From the NCBI RefSeq assembly GCF_009674885.1, contig NZ_WKKA01000005.1, positions 1 through 64,000 of the forward strand: a DNA stretch of 64,000 nucleotides. Reading direction: 5' to 3'. The DNA comes from Paracoccus sp. S-4012 (GTDB lineage: Bacteria > Pseudomonadota > Alphaproteobacteria > Rhodobacterales > Rhodobacteraceae). Under the pieces are notes generated by a model. The model searched no databases. It was not told where the DNA came from and worked only from the letters and a program-made list of their open reading frames with translations. Below are positions 45,069-54,550 of the stretch, piece by piece. Within the stretch, counting starts at the first letter, position 1; every line of letters starts with the position of its first letter. A program made the translations under genes and the position numbers.

Positions 45069-46550
45069 TCAGAGGTCGTAGATCTCGCCGAACTTGCCCT
45101 CGAGATAGTCGAGCAGCGGCTCGGGACTGACCGCGCGCCCGGCGGCGGCCTCGATCAGCGGCACGGGCCGGTGCAGGCCGCCGTGCCGCTGAACCGCCTC
45201 GCGCAGCCACTCGGCCGCGCCGCGCGCGTCGCCCGCGGCAAGCTGCGTGTCGAGGTCCGGCAGCGCGGCGCGCATCGCCTCGTCCAGGCAGGCGGCGTAG
45301 ATGTTGCCGAGCGCGTAGGTCGGGAAATAGCCGAAGAGGCCGACCGACCAGTGCACGTCCTGCAGCATCCCGTTCGACGGCCGGTCCACCGCCACGCCGA
45401 AATCCTTGAGAAACCGCGCGTTCCAGGCGTCCGGCAGATCCTCGACGTCCAGCCGTCCGGCGATCAGGTCGCGCTCAAGGTCGAAGCGCATCATGATGTG
45501 CAGGTTGTAATGCACCTCGTCGGCGTCGGTGCGGATGTAGCCCGGCGTCACGCGGTTGACGGTGGCGTGGAAGGCGTCCGGGTCCGCGACCGACAGCGTC
45601 CCGAAGGCATCCGTCATCCGCCGGTGCAGCCAGCCGGTGAAGGCGCGCGAGCGGCCGAGCTGGTTCTCGAAGATGCGGCTCTGGCTCTCATGCACGCCCA
45701 TCGAGACACCGTGGCCCAAGGGCGTGAAGGCGTAGTCGGGGTCGATGCCCAGCTCGTAGCTCGCGTGGCCGACCTCGTGGATGGTCGAGTAGATGCAGTT
45801 GAACGGATCGCTCTCGACCACGCGGGTGGTGACGCGCACGTCCTGCCATTCGCCCATGCTGAAGGGGTGCACGGCGAGGTCGAGACGGCCGTGGTTCCAG
45901 TCGTAGCCGAAGGCGGTGGCGCAAGCGCGCGCGATCCGCATCTGCCCCTCCTGCGGAAACCGGCCCTCGAGGCGCGGCGGCGTTGCGTCCGAGCCCAGCA
46001 CCGCCTCGCGCAAGGCGACCAGCCGCGGCCGCAGCGCGTCGAAGATGCGCGCGATCTCACCCGCGGAGGTGTCGGGCTCGTAGTCCTCCAGCAGCGCGTC
46101 ATAGACATCGCCGCCATCGGCGAGCGCCGCCCCCTGCTCGCGCTTGAGCGTGACGACTTCGGAGAGCGTCGGCAGGAAGTCCTGCGGCCGCTCGGCGCCG
46201 CGGGCGTCGGCCCAGATGCCCTGCGCGAGCGAGGTCACGCGCGCGATCTCGGTCGCGAGGCGCAGCGGCACGCGGCAGGCGCGGCTGTGCTGGCGCGCGA
46301 TCAGCTCCAGCATCCGGTCGTCCTCGTCGTCCTCGGCGAAGTCCGGGGCACGCTCGAGCCACTCGCCGATGCGGGGATCGGTGCGGCGCTCGTGCAGCAC
46401 CGCCTCGAGCGCCGCGATCTCCTCGCTGCGCTGCTCGGCCGCGCCCGTGGGCATCACCGTCTCGCGGTCCCAGTCGAGGCGTCCGGCGACCGAGGCGAGC
46501 GCCTCGGTGGTCCGCTGGAAGGCCATCAGATCGTCGAAGGCGTCGCTCAT
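45069..46550 (-). CDS. Carboxypeptidase Taq (M32 metallopeptidase)
   Basis: A 493-residue M32 peptidase. IHEVGHASYELG contains the Zn motif HExxH (His258, Glu259, His262), and GVHESQSR around 287 supplies the HESQ motif with the third ligand. It removes C-terminal residues from peptides in the cytosol. ATG 46550 overlaps the stop of ctaA (ATGA); the open frame continues upstream inside ctaA but without family similarity. Confidence 0.93.
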   Translation of the reverse strand: MSDAFDDLMAFQRTTEALASVAGRLDWDRETVMPTGAAEQRSEEIAALEAVLHERRTDPRIGEWLERAPDFAEDDEDDRMLELIARQHSRACRVPLRLATEIARVTSLAQGIWADARGAERPQDFLPTLSEVVTLKREQGAALADGGDVYDALLEDYEPDTSAGEIARIFDALRPRLVALREAVLGSDATPPRLEGRFPQEGQMRIARACATAFGYDWNHGRLDLAVHPFSMGEWQDVRVTTRVVESDPFNCIYSTIHEVGHASYELGIDPDYAFTPLGHGVSMGVHESQSRIFENQLGRSRAFTGWLHRRMTDAFGTLSVADPDAFHATVNRVTPGYIRTDADEVHYNLHIMMRFDLERDLIAGRLDVEDLPDAWNARFLKDFGVAVDRPSNGMLQDVHWSVGLFGYFPTYALGNIYAACLDEAMRAALPDLDTQLAAGDARGAAEWLREAVQRHGGLHRPVPLIEAAAGRAVSPEPLLDYLEGKFGEIYDL

Positions 46551-47698
46551 CGGATGGTTCCCCGGATGGATGTCTCGATCGGATAGCGGGCGTGGTGGCG
46601 ACCACGCAGGATCAGCACGAAGAGGGCCACGGCGCCGACCTGATGGGCGAGCGCGAGGCCAAGCGGCGCGGCATGGATCACGGTGAAGATGCCGAGCAGG
46701 ATCTGCACCGCAACCGCCACCAGCATCGCCGTGACGGCCCCGCGCGTCACCGGATGCGGCGAGCGGCGGGCCCGGGTCCAGACGACGACCGCGAAGATCG
46801 CTACGAGGTAGCCGACCATGCGGTGGATGAACTGCACGAGGCCAGGGTTCTCGACGAAGTTGCGCCAGAGGGGCTCCAACTCGAAGGCACGGGCCGGAAA
46901 CCACTCGCCGCCCATGCGCGGCCAGCCGGTATATTGCCGCCCGGCGTCGATCCCCGCGACGAGGGCCCCGAGGAGGATCTGGACGAAGGTCAGGTGCATC
47001 AGGCCGGTGGTCATGGAAAACAGCTTCGGCTCACCGGCGCGGCGGGCGCGCATGAGGTCGGCCTCGGAGCGCCCGAGCAGCATCGCATACCACGCGAGCA
47101 CGCCGAGGATGGCGAAGGCGAGGCCGAGATGGACCGCGAGCCGGGTCGAGGCCACGCGGGTCAGCGTGTCGGTGGCGACGCCGGAATGGACCATCCACCA
47201 GCCGATCGCGCCCTGAAGCCCGCCTAGCACGCCGGGCAGGATCAGCCGCCCGGTCCAGCCGGCGGGAATCTGTTTGCGCAGCCAGAACCACAGGAATCCA
47301 ACCGCCCAGACGAGGCCGATGATCCGGCCGAGTTGCCGGTGCGACCACTCCCACCAGTAGATGCGCTTGAACCCGGCGAGGTCCATCTCCGCGTTCACTT
47401 CTCGGAACTGCGGGATTTGCTGGTATTTCGCGAACTCGGCTTCCCAGGCGGCGGCGCTCGTGGGCGGCAGCGTGCCGGTGACCGGCCGCCATTCGGTGAT
47501 CGAGAGGCCGGAGCCGGTCAGCCGCGTGGCCCCGCCGAGGGCGATCATCGCGGCGACCAGCAGGAACAGGACCACCATCCAGGTCCGGATCGCGCGGCGC
47601 GCGCCCCTGGGGGCGGCGTCGATCATGCCGCCGCGCGGCGTGGCGGCGGCCGGGCGGGTGGTCTCGCCCACCTCCTCGAACACGGGTCGTCTGGCCAT
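46547..47698 (-). CDS. ctaA: Haem A synthase (COX15/CtaA type 2)
   Basis: A 383-residue inner-membrane enzyme that converts haem O to haem A for the aa3-type oxidase. Eight hydrophobic segments are visible. Landmarks: GGATRLTGSGLSITEWRPVT, WWEWSHRQLGR, WWMVHSGV, ASTRLAVHLGLAF, QFIHRMVGYLVA and IHAAPLGLALAHQVGA, the conserved His residues being haem ligands. Length and motifs match the alphaproteobacterial/mitochondrial COX15 group. Confidence 0.94.
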   Translation of the reverse strand: MARRPVFEEVGETTRPAAATPRGGMIDAAPRGARRAIRTWMVVLFLLVAAMIALGGATRLTGSGLSITEWRPVTGTLPPTSAAAWEAEFAKYQQIPQFREVNAEMDLAGFKRIYWWEWSHRQLGRIIGLVWAVGFLWFWLRKQIPAGWTGRLILPGVLGGLQGAIGWWMVHSGVATDTLTRVASTRLAVHLGLAFAILGVLAWYAMLLGRSEADLMRARRAGEPKLFSMTTGLMHLTFVQILLGALVAGIDAGRQYTGWPRMGGEWFPARAFELEPLWRNFVENPGLVQFIHRMVGYLVAIFAVVVWTRARRSPHPVTRGAVTAMLVAVAVQILLGIFTVIHAAPLGLALAHQVGAVALFVLILRGRHHARYPIETSIRGTIR

Positions 47699-47749
47699 GC
47701 GCTCCCTCCGGGGTTGCCGCGAGAGCGCTACCCCGCAGGCGCCATGCGG

Positions 47750-48511
47750 TCAATCGCGGGGCGGCCGGACGAGCTGGCGCAGCGCGCCGTGGAGGATCTG
47801 CACATCCGCACGCGTGAGATCGAGCCGCGACCAGAGGTTGCGCAGCGTCAGCCGCATCCCCGGCGCCTTCGCGGGCGGGAAGAAGAAGCCCGCGGCATCG
47901 AGGCGCTCCTCCCAATGATCGGCCAGCCGCTCGATCTCGACCCGATCGGCGGGCACCTCGGCCGGGGGGCGGCGGCCCGTCGGCAGCGGGTGCGCGGGCA
48001 GCGCCTCGCGGGCCCATTCGTAACCGAGGAGCAGCACTGCCTGCGCGAGGTTCAGCGAGGGGAAGTCCGGGTTCACCGGCACCGTGACGATGGCGGAGGC
48101 CCGCGCCACGTCCTCGTTCTCCAGCCCCGCCCGCTCGGGGCCGAAGATCAGCGCCACGCGCGCCCCCTGAGCCGCCACTCCACGCGCCTCGGCCATCGCG
48201 GCGGCGGGGGTCAGCACCGGCTTCGTCATCTCCCTCCCGCGCGCGGTCGTGGCATAGGCGCGCTGCACGCCCTCCATCGCCTCGGCCAAGGTCGGAAAGA
48301 CCCGCGCCCGGTCGAGCACCCGTCCCGCCGCGCCCGAGGCCATCGCCACGGCCTTCGGGTTCGGCCAGCCGTCCCGCGGGGCGACCAGCCGCAGCTCGTC
48401 GAGCCCGAAGTTCAGCATCGCTCTCGCCGCCGCGCCGATGTTCTCGCCCATCTGCGGGCGCACGAGGATGACCACAGGCGGAGGGAGGGCGGGATCGGGC
48501 GAGGGCTGCAT
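47750..48511 (-). CDS. trmJ: tRNA (cytidine/uridine-2'-O-)-methyltransferase TrmJ-like
   Basis: A 253-residue SPOUT methyltransferase. Motif 1 RPQMGENIGAAARAMLNFG, motif 2 IFGPERAGLENEDV and motif 3 PSLNLAQAVLLLGYEW form the trefoil knot for S-adenosylmethionine; the C-terminal helices match TrmJ, which methylates position 32 of tRNA. It lies divergent from dnaX with an 80-base spacer, and 51 bases upstream of ctaA on the same strand. Confidence 0.88.
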   Translation of the reverse strand: MQPSPDPALPPPVVILVRPQMGENIGAAARAMLNFGLDELRLVAPRDGWPNPKAVAMASGAAGRVLDRARVFPTLAEAMEGVQRAYATTARGREMTKPVLTPAAAMAEARGVAAQGARVALIFGPERAGLENEDVARASAIVTVPVNPDFPSLNLAQAVLLLGYEWAREALPAHPLPTGRRPPAEVPADRVEIERLADHWEERLDAAGFFFPPAKAPGMRLTLRNLWSRLDLTRADVQILHGALRQLVRPPRD

Positions 48512-48591
48512 CGCCGCGCCCTATCGCGAGGCCCGCTTCCCGGCAAGTCCGGGCATGGACGCGGGGCCGCCTCGCCCCTACATTCGCGCCG

Positions 48592-50421
48592 ATGACCGAC
48601 CTCGCCCCGCCCATTGCCGACGCCGCGCCCGCGGACACCGCCCCGGCCTATCAGGTCCTCGCCCGGAAATACCGGCCCGAGACCTTCGCCGACCTCGTCG
48701 GCCAGGACGCGATGGTCCGCACGCTGAAGAACGCCTTCGCCGCCGACCGGATCGCGCAGGCCTTCATCATGACCGGCATCCGCGGCACCGGGAAGACCAC
48801 GACCGCGCGGATCATCGCCAAGGGGCTGAACTGCACCGGCCCGGACGGTCAGGGCGGCCCGACGACCGAGCCCTGCGGGCGCTGCGAGCACTGCACCGCG
48901 ATCGCGGAAGGCCGGCACGTGGACGTGCTGGAGATGGACGCCGCGTCTCGAACCGGCGTGAACGACATCCGCGAGATCATTGAATCGGTTCACTATCGCG
49001 CGGCCTCGGCGCGCTACAAGATCTACATCATCGACGAGGTGCACATGCTCAGCACCTCGGCCTTCAACGCGCTCCTCAAGACGCTGGAGGAGCCGCCGCC
49101 ACATGTGAAATTCATCTTCGCCACAACGGAAATCCGCAAGGTCCCGGTCACGGTCCTCAGCCGCTGCCAGCGGTTCGACCTGCGCCGGATCGAGCCGGAG
49201 GTGATGATCGCGCTCCTGCGCCGGATCGCGGCGGCCGAGGGGGCGGCGATCACCGGCGACGCGCTCGCGCTCATCACCCGTGCGGCCGAGGGCTCGGCGC
49301 GGGATGCGACCTCGCTGCTCGATCAGGCGATCAGCCACGGCGCGGGCGAGACCACGGCCGGGCAGGTGCGCGCCATGCTGGGCCTCGCCGACCGGGGGCG
49401 GGTGCTCGACCTCTTCGGCATGATCCTGCGCGGCGATGCGGCGGGGGCGCTGGCCGAGTTGCAGGCGCAATATGCCGATGGCGCCGACCCGGTGGCGGTG
49501 TTGCGCGATCTGGCCGAGGCGACGCACTGGATCTCGGTGCTGAAGATCACGCCGGACGCGATCGACGACCCGACGCTGGCCCCGGACGAGCGCGACCGCG
49601 GCGCGCGGCTGGCGCGGGACGTGCCGATGCGGGTGCTGACGCGGCTCTGGCAGATGCTGCTCAAGGCGCTTGAGGAGGTGTCGGTGGCACCGAACGCGAT
49701 GATGGCGGCCGAGATGGCGGTGATCCGGCTCACGCATGTGGCCGACCTGCCCGACCCCGAGGCGCTGATCCGCAAGGTGCAGCAGGCGCAGGCGGCGGGG
49801 GAGTTCGCGGCGCGGGGTGCGCCAAATGGCGGCAGCGCCCCGGCACCGAGGGCGGCCGCGCCTGCCGATGCTGTGTCCCAGGCGAGTTACGGCGCAGGAG
49901 GCGGCGGCGCCGCCACCGCCCGCGCGCTCGATCCCGCGCCGCAGCTTGCCGACTATCCCGACTGGCAGTCGGTGCTCACCTTGATCTCGCGCATGCGCGA
50001 CGTGCGGCTGCTGCTGGATGTCGAGGCCCATGTCCGCCTCGCCCGCTACGCCCCCGGCCGGATCGAGTTCGAGCCCGCCCCGGACGCCCCCCGCGACCTC
50101 GCGCAACGCCTCTCCGAGCGGCTGCGCGGCTGGACCGGCGGCGCCCGCTGGTCGGTCACGCTGGTCAACACCGGCGGCGCGCCGACCATCGCCGAGGCCC
50201 GCGCCGCGGCGGAGGCGGAGGCGCTTGCCGCGGCGACGGCCAGCCCGCGCGTTCGGGCGGTCCTCGAAGCCTTTCCCGGCGCGCGCATCGCCGCCGTGCG
50301 GGCCGCACCCGTGCCGGAGATCGCGGCCGAGGCCCCGGGCGAGGACGGCGTGCAGGTGGATGCGGGCGAAGGCCCGGTGGCGGCGGTCGAGGAATGGGAC
50401 CCGTTCGAGGACGAGGATTGA
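48592..50421 (+). CDS. dnaX: DNA polymerase III gamma/tau subunit
   Basis: A 609-residue clamp-loader ATPase. Walker A GIRGTGKTT at 62-70; Zn-finger cysteines at 81, 95, 98 and 101; Walker B IYIIDEVHML near 144-153; SRC motif at 190-192 (arginine finger). The Ala-rich linker after ~400 leads to a polymerase-binding C-terminus. No obvious slippery run for a programmed gamma frameshift was noticed. It opens the conserved dnaX-ybaB-recR block. Confidence 0.95.
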   Translation: MTDLAPPIADAAPADTAPAYQVLARKYRPETFADLVGQDAMVRTLKNAFAADRIAQAFIMTGIRGTGKTTTARIIAKGLNCTGPDGQGGPTTEPCGRCEHCTAIAEGRHVDVLEMDAASRTGVNDIREIIESVHYRAASARYKIYIIDEVHMLSTSAFNALLKTLEEPPPHVKFIFATTEIRKVPVTVLSRCQRFDLRRIEPEVMIALLRRIAAAEGAAITGDALALITRAAEGSARDATSLLDQAISHGAGETTAGQVRAMLGLADRGRVLDLFGMILRGDAAGALAELQAQYADGADPVAVLRDLAEATHWISVLKITPDAIDDPTLAPDERDRGARLARDVPMRVLTRLWQMLLKALEEVSVAPNAMMAAEMAVIRLTHVADLPDPEALIRKVQQAQAAGEFAARGAPNGGSAPAPRAAAPADAVSQASYGAGGGGAATARALDPAPQLADYPDWQSVLTLISRMRDVRLLLDVEAHVRLARYAPGRIEFEPAPDAPRDLAQRLSERLRGWTGGARWSVTLVNTGGAPTIAEARAAAEAEALAAATASPRVRAVLEAFPGARIAAVRAAPVPEIAAEAPGEDGVQVDAGEGPVAAVEEWDPFEDED

Positions 50422-50425
50422 TGCG

Positions 50426-50767
50426 ATGAAGGGACTGGGCGGTTTCGGCGACATGTCGAAGATGATGGCCGCGGCCCGCGACATGCAGGCCAAGGTCGAG
50501 GAGATGCAGTCCGGGCTGGAGAAGCTGGAGGTCGAGGGCAATGCCGGCGCGGGCATGGTCAAGGCGACCGCGAACGCCAAGGGCGAGCTTCTGCGCCTCG
50601 CCATCGACCCCTCGCTCTTCCGGGCCGAGGACCGCGAGGTGGTCGAGGACCTGATCGTCGCCGCCGTGCGCGACGCGCAGACCCGCGCGACCGACGCCGC
50701 GAAGGCCGAGGCCGAGAAGATGGCGGCGAGCTTCGGCCTGCCGCCGGGCATGAAGCTGCCCTTCTGA
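50426..50767 (+). CDS. YbaB/EbfC nucleoid-associated protein
   Basis: A 113-residue DNA-binding protein of the YbaB/EbfC family: [20 protein letters not shown], then [20 protein letters not shown], and [12 protein letters not shown] at the end, all typical. It forms dimeric tweezers that bind DNA. The start 50426 is 4 bases after the dnaX stop, and recR follows within 2 bases, giving the conserved dnaX-ybaB-recR order. Confidence 0.93.
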   Translation: MKGLGGFGDMSKMMAAARDMQAKVEEMQSGLEKLEVEGNAGAGMVKATANAKGELLRLAIDPSLFRAEDREVVEDLIVAAVRDAQTRATDAAKAEAEKMAASFGLPPGMKLPF

Positions 50768-50769
50768 GC

Positions 50770-51372
50770 ATGGCCGCCGAGGGCAGCGACGACATCCAGG
50801 CGCTGATCGCGCTGATGGCGCGGCTGCCGGGCCTAGGGCCGCGCTCGGCCCGGCGCGTGGTGCTGCACCTCATCCGCCGCCGCGCCGGGCAGATGGGCGA
50901 ACTCGCGCGGCTGCTGGCCTCGGTGGCCGAGCATTCGCGCGAATGCGCGATCTGCGGCAACGTGACCGATGCCGAGCTCTGCCCGATCTGCGCCGATCCC
51001 GGTCGCGCCAATGGCGAGCTTTGCGTGGTCGAGGACGTGGCCGATCTCTGGGCGCTCGAGCGGGGCCGGGCCTTCAAAGGCCGCTATCATGTTCTAGGCG
51101 GGACGCTCTCGGCCTTGGACGAGGTTGGACCGGAGGACCTCCGCATCCCCGAACTCGTGGCACGGATCGGCGACGAGGGTGTGCGCGAGGTGATCCTGGC
51201 GCTGAACGCCACGGTCGAGGGGCAGACTACCGCGCATTACATCGCCGATGCGCTCAGGGGCAACGGCGTCGCGGTCAGCGGTCTGGCGCAAGGGGTGCCG
51301 ATCGGCGGCGAGCTCGACTATCTCGACGACGGCACCATTCAGGCGGCGCTCAGGGCGCGGCGGGCGTTCTGA
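50770..51372 (+). CDS. recR: Recombination mediator RecR
   Basis: A 200-residue protein for RecFOR loading of RecA at gaps. The helix-hairpin-helix [18 protein letters not shown], the Zn finger C-x2-C...C-x2-C ([16 protein letters not shown]) and the Toprim domain with [13 protein letters not shown], and RVIxAL-like [20 protein letters not shown], are all present. Confidence 0.96.
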   Translation: MAAEGSDDIQALIALMARLPGLGPRSARRVVLHLIRRRAGQMGELARLLASVAEHSRECAICGNVTDAELCPICADPGRANGELCVVEDVADLWALERGRAFKGRYHVLGGTLSALDEVGPEDLRIPELVARIGDEGVREVILALNATVEGQTTAHYIADALRGNGVAVSGLAQGVPIGGELDYLDDGTIQAALRARRAF

Positions 51373-51376
51373 CCTC

Positions 51377-51399
51377 CCGGCGGCTCAGGCGGCCGCCGG
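51377..51399. terminator. Hairpin between convergent recR and dadA
   Basis: An 8-bp stem, CCGGCGGC (51377-51384) with GCCGCCGG (51392-51399), and a 7-base loop. It overlaps the last codons of dadA on the opposite strand and can end transcription from both sides. Confidence 0.5.
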
Positions 51400-52668
51400 A
51401 AGCTCCACCGCCGGCACGTTGCCGTAGCGGTCCACGCCCAGTCCCTCGGTGTCGATCTCGGGCTTGCGGCCGCTGATCTGGTCCGCGAGCAGCCGGGCCG
51501 AGCCGCAGCTCATGGTCCAGCCGAGCGTCCCGTGCCCGGTGTTGAGCCAGAGGCCCCGCACCCCGGTCGCGCCGATCACCGGCGTCCCGTCCGGCGTCAT
51601 CGGCCGCAGCCCGGTCCAGAAGCTCGCCGCCTTCAGGTCGCCGCCGGGGAAGAGGTCCGTCACCGACAGCTCCAGCGTCCTGCGGCGGCGGGCGTCGAGG
51701 CGGTCGTCGAAGCCCGCGATCTCGGCCATGCCGCCGACCCGGATGCGGTCGCCAAGGCGGGTGAGCGCGATCTTGAAGCTCTCGTCCATGACGGTCGAGA
51801 CCGGCGCCCGCGCGGGGTCGAGGATCGGGATCGTCAGCGAGTAGCCCTTGACCGGGTAGACCGGCAGGCGGATGCCGAACTCGCGCACGAGGCCGGGGCT
51901 CTGGCTGCCCAGTGCCACGACCAACGCGTCGGCGTCGAAGCGGCCGGCGTCAGTCTCCACGCCGGTCACGCGGTCAAACTCGCCGATCAGATGGCGGATC
52001 GTGACGCCGTGGCGGAAGGTGACGCCGCGCGCCGCCGCGAGCGCGGCGAGGCGGGTGGTGAACTTGTAGCAGTCGCCGGTCTCGTCGTTCGGCGTCCGCA
52101 GGCCGCCCTTGATGAGGTGGCGGGCATGGGCGAGGCCCGGCTCGACCGCGATGCAGCCATCGGCATCGAGCAGCTCGAACGGCACGCCATCAGCGGCAAG
52201 CGCCTTCATGTCCTTGTCCGCCGCCTCGACCTGCGCCTCGGTGCGGAAGAGTTGAAGCGTGCCCTTGCGGGCGCCGTCATACTCGATCCCGGTGCTGTCG
52301 CGCAGTTCGGCCAGCGAGCGGCGGCTGTAGTCGGCAATCCGCAGCATCCGCCCCTTGTTGCGGGCATAGGCCGAGGAGGTGCAGTTGCCCAGCATCTGCG
52401 TCAGCCAGGACACCATCTCGACCTCGGCTTTGGGCCGCAGGATGAAGGGCGAATGCTCGGACAGCATCCATTTCGCGGCCTTGACCGGGATGCCGGGCGC
52501 GGCCCAGGGCGAGCAGTAGCCGAAGGAGATCTGGCCGGCATTGGCGTAGCTGGTGGCGCGCGCGGGCTCGGCCTCGCGGTCGATCACGGTGACCTCGTGG
52601 CCCGCCTGGGACAGATACCACGCCGAGGTGACGCCGATCACGCCACCGCCCAGAACAACGATTTTCAT
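51385..52668 (-). CDS. dadA: D-amino acid dehydrogenase small subunit-type
   Basis: A 427-residue FAD enzyme. [20 protein letters not shown] is the Rossmann motif, followed by [21 protein letters not shown] and [17 protein letters not shown], which are characteristic of DadA; the end holds [20 protein letters not shown] and [18 protein letters not shown]. It oxidises D-alanine and other D-amino acids to keto acids at the membrane, feeding the respiratory chain. A divergent Lrp-type gene lies 129 bases away, the usual arrangement for dad control. No adjacent alanine racemase is seen. Confidence 0.92.
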   Translation of the reverse strand: MKIVVLGGGVIGVTSAWYLSQAGHEVTVIDREAEPARATSYANAGQISFGYCSPWAAPGIPVKAAKWMLSEHSPFILRPKAEVEMVSWLTQMLGNCTSSAYARNKGRMLRIADYSRRSLAELRDSTGIEYDGARKGTLQLFRTEAQVEAADKDMKALAADGVPFELLDADGCIAVEPGLAHARHLIKGGLRTPNDETGDCYKFTTRLAALAAARGVTFRHGVTIRHLIGEFDRVTGVETDAGRFDADALVVALGSQSPGLVREFGIRLPVYPVKGYSLTIPILDPARAPVSTVMDESFKIALTRLGDRIRVGGMAEIAGFDDRLDARRRRTLELSVTDLFPGGDLKAASFWTGLRPMTPDGTPVIGATGVRGLWLNTGHGTLGWTMSCGSARLLADQISGRKPEIDTEGLGVDRYGNVPAVELPAAA

Positions 52669-52797
52669 GGCCAACCCCCGCACGCCCCTTGCGCAACGGG
52701 ATTATCGCGCACGATCCTTCGCACTGGCGTGCTCTTTGTCGCTGGATCCATTATATTGTCGGTCGGCACGCAACGATCATGCGGCAATTGATAGATC

Positions 52798-53238
52798 ATG
52801 CAGACCCTCGACCGCATCGACCAGGCCCTGATCCGCGCACTGCGCCGCGACGCGCGAATCACCAACGCCGCCTTGGCCGAGGAGGTCGGCCTCTCGCCCT
52901 CCGCCTGCCTGCGCCGGGTCCGGCTGCTGGAGGAGCGCGGCATCATCCGCGGCTATACCGCGATCGTCGCAGGCCCGGCGCAGGAGCGGCGCGACACGGT
53001 GATCGTCCGCATCACCCTCGACCGGCAGACCGAGGACGTGCTGACCCGGTTCGAGAACGAGTTGCGCCGCCACCCGGAAATCCGCGAGGGCTGGCTGATG
53101 ACCGGACAGGAGGACTACCTGCTGCGGCTCGAGATTGACGGCACCGGCGATTACGAGCGGGTCCATAAGGACGTTCTCTCGCGCCTCCCGGGGGTTGCGC
53201 GGATAAACTCGAGCTTCGCGATCCGCAGCCTGCTGTGA
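52798..53238 (+). CDS. Lrp/AsnC-family regulator
   Basis: A 146-residue regulator: N-terminal winged helix (LDRIDQALIRALRRDARITN, then EEVGLSPSACLRRVRLLEER) and a C-terminal RAM ligand domain. It is divergent from dadA with a ~129-base promoter region containing AT-rich TTATATTGTCGG, so it probably activates dadA in response to an amino acid. Confidence 0.9.
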   Translation: MQTLDRIDQALIRALRRDARITNAALAEEVGLSPSACLRRVRLLEERGIIRGYTAIVAGPAQERRDTVIVRITLDRQTEDVLTRFENELRRHPEIREGWLMTGQEDYLLRLEIDGTGDYERVHKDVLSRLPGVARINSSFAIRSLL

Positions 53239-53239
53239 G

Positions 53240-54550
53240 TCAGCGCGGCTCGACCCGGTCCTTGCGGCGCATCCAGGCGAGGTAATAGGGCGCGATCCGC
53301 CGAGCGATGGCATGAGCGGGCAACGGTGTGGGCTCGGTGAAAGGGAGCGCCAGTTGGTCCACCGGCGTCCCAGCCGCCGCCCGCGCCAGGTCGCGGCCGA
53401 GCGCCACGCCGAGCGCGACCCCACGGCCGTTGTCTCCGGTCCAGGCGTAGCCGTCCCGGCCGAGGCGGTGGACGCGCGGGAAACGGTCCGCGGTCATGCC
53501 GATATAGCCCGACCAGACATGCGTCATCTCGGGCGTGCCGAGCTGCGGGAAGGCTTCGGCGAGGTTCTTCGCCGCCTTCGCCCGCACCCGGTTCGCCACG
53601 TCGCGCGAGCCCATCACCACGCCGCCGGTGATGAGGCGGTTCCGCGCATCGTAGCGGAAGAAGCGCAGGTCGCCGCGCGTGTCCGACACCGCCTGCCGCC
53701 CCGGCAGAAGCGTCGCGCGGATGGTGTCGGAGACCGGCGCGGTGGACATCTGCCAGGAGAGCACCGGCACGATCTCGCGCGCGATGCGGGGGGCGAGGCT
53801 GGAGGCAAGCTCGCCCGTGTAGGCGTTGGTGGCGAGGATCAGGCTGCGGGCGCGGACGGTCCCGGCCTCAGTCTCGACCCGCCAGCCGGTGCCCTCGCGG
53901 GCGTAGCTGAGCGCCGGGCTGCGCTCATGGATGGTGACGCCATGCCGCTCGGCCGCCGCCGCCATGCCGCGGGCGAGGCCCAGCGGATTGACGTGCCCGC
54001 CGGTGGGATTGAGCATCCCGCCGTGCCAGAAGCCGGTGCCCAGCAGCGCGCGGGTCTCCTCGGCGTCGAGGAACTGCGCCGGGAAGCCCCACCGCTCCCA
54101 TGCCTCGACGCGGGACCGGGACAGCTTCACCCGCCCCGGCGAATGCGCCGGCTGGAACCAGCCGGTCTGCTCGGCCTCGGCGATCTTCTCGAGACGCTCT
54201 TCGCGGACTAGGGAGAACAGGATGTCCGCGCTCTCCCCCACAAGCCGCGCGAAACGCTGGCCCGCGGCGCCCCACTTCGCGGCGATGGCGTCCGGTTCGG
54301 CGGCGGTCATGGTCGGGATCACCTGCCCGTTGTTGCGCCCCGAGGCACCCCAGCCGACGGCCATCCCCTCGAGCACGATCACCGACAGACCCTGCCGCGC
54401 TGCCTCGATCGCGGCCGACAGCCCGGTGAAACCGGCGCCGATCACCACGAGATCGGCCCGCGCCTCGCCGGCGAGCGGCAGCGAGAGTTGGCGGCGTTGC
54501 GCGGTGTCCGCCCAGATCGAGCGCGGGAAGGCGACGGTGTCGGTGGTCAT
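53240..54550 (-). CDS. FAD-dependent oxidoreductase (PuuB/GlpD-like, D-amino acid oxidase fold)
   Basis: A 436-residue enzyme: ADLVVIGAGFTGLSAAIEAA is the FAD Rossmann motif, GWGASGRNNGQVIP is the flavin-binding loop of PuuB-type oxidases, and TGDNGRGVALGVALGRDLA ends the fold. Relatives oxidise gamma-glutamylputrescine, sarcosine-like or N-methylated amines. It overlaps the ATPase gene of a peptide-type ABC operon (ATGA), so the imported compound is the probable substrate or precursor. The N-terminal extension in frame upstream lies inside the ATPase gene and was not used. Confidence 0.88.
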   Translation of the reverse strand: MTTDTVAFPRSIWADTAQRRQLSLPLAGEARADLVVIGAGFTGLSAAIEAARQGLSVIVLEGMAVGWGASGRNNGQVIPTMTAAEPDAIAAKWGAAGQRFARLVGESADILFSLVREERLEKIAEAEQTGWFQPAHSPGRVKLSRSRVEAWERWGFPAQFLDAEETRALLGTGFWHGGMLNPTGGHVNPLGLARGMAAAAERHGVTIHERSPALSYAREGTGWRVETEAGTVRARSLILATNAYTGELASSLAPRIAREIVPVLSWQMSTAPVSDTIRATLLPGRQAVSDTRGDLRFFRYDARNRLITGGVVMGSRDVANRVRAKAAKNLAEAFPQLGTPEMTHVWSGYIGMTADRFPRVHRLGRDGYAWTGDNGRGVALGVALGRDLARAAAGTPVDQLALPFTEPTPLPAHAIARRIAPYYLAWMRRKDRVEPR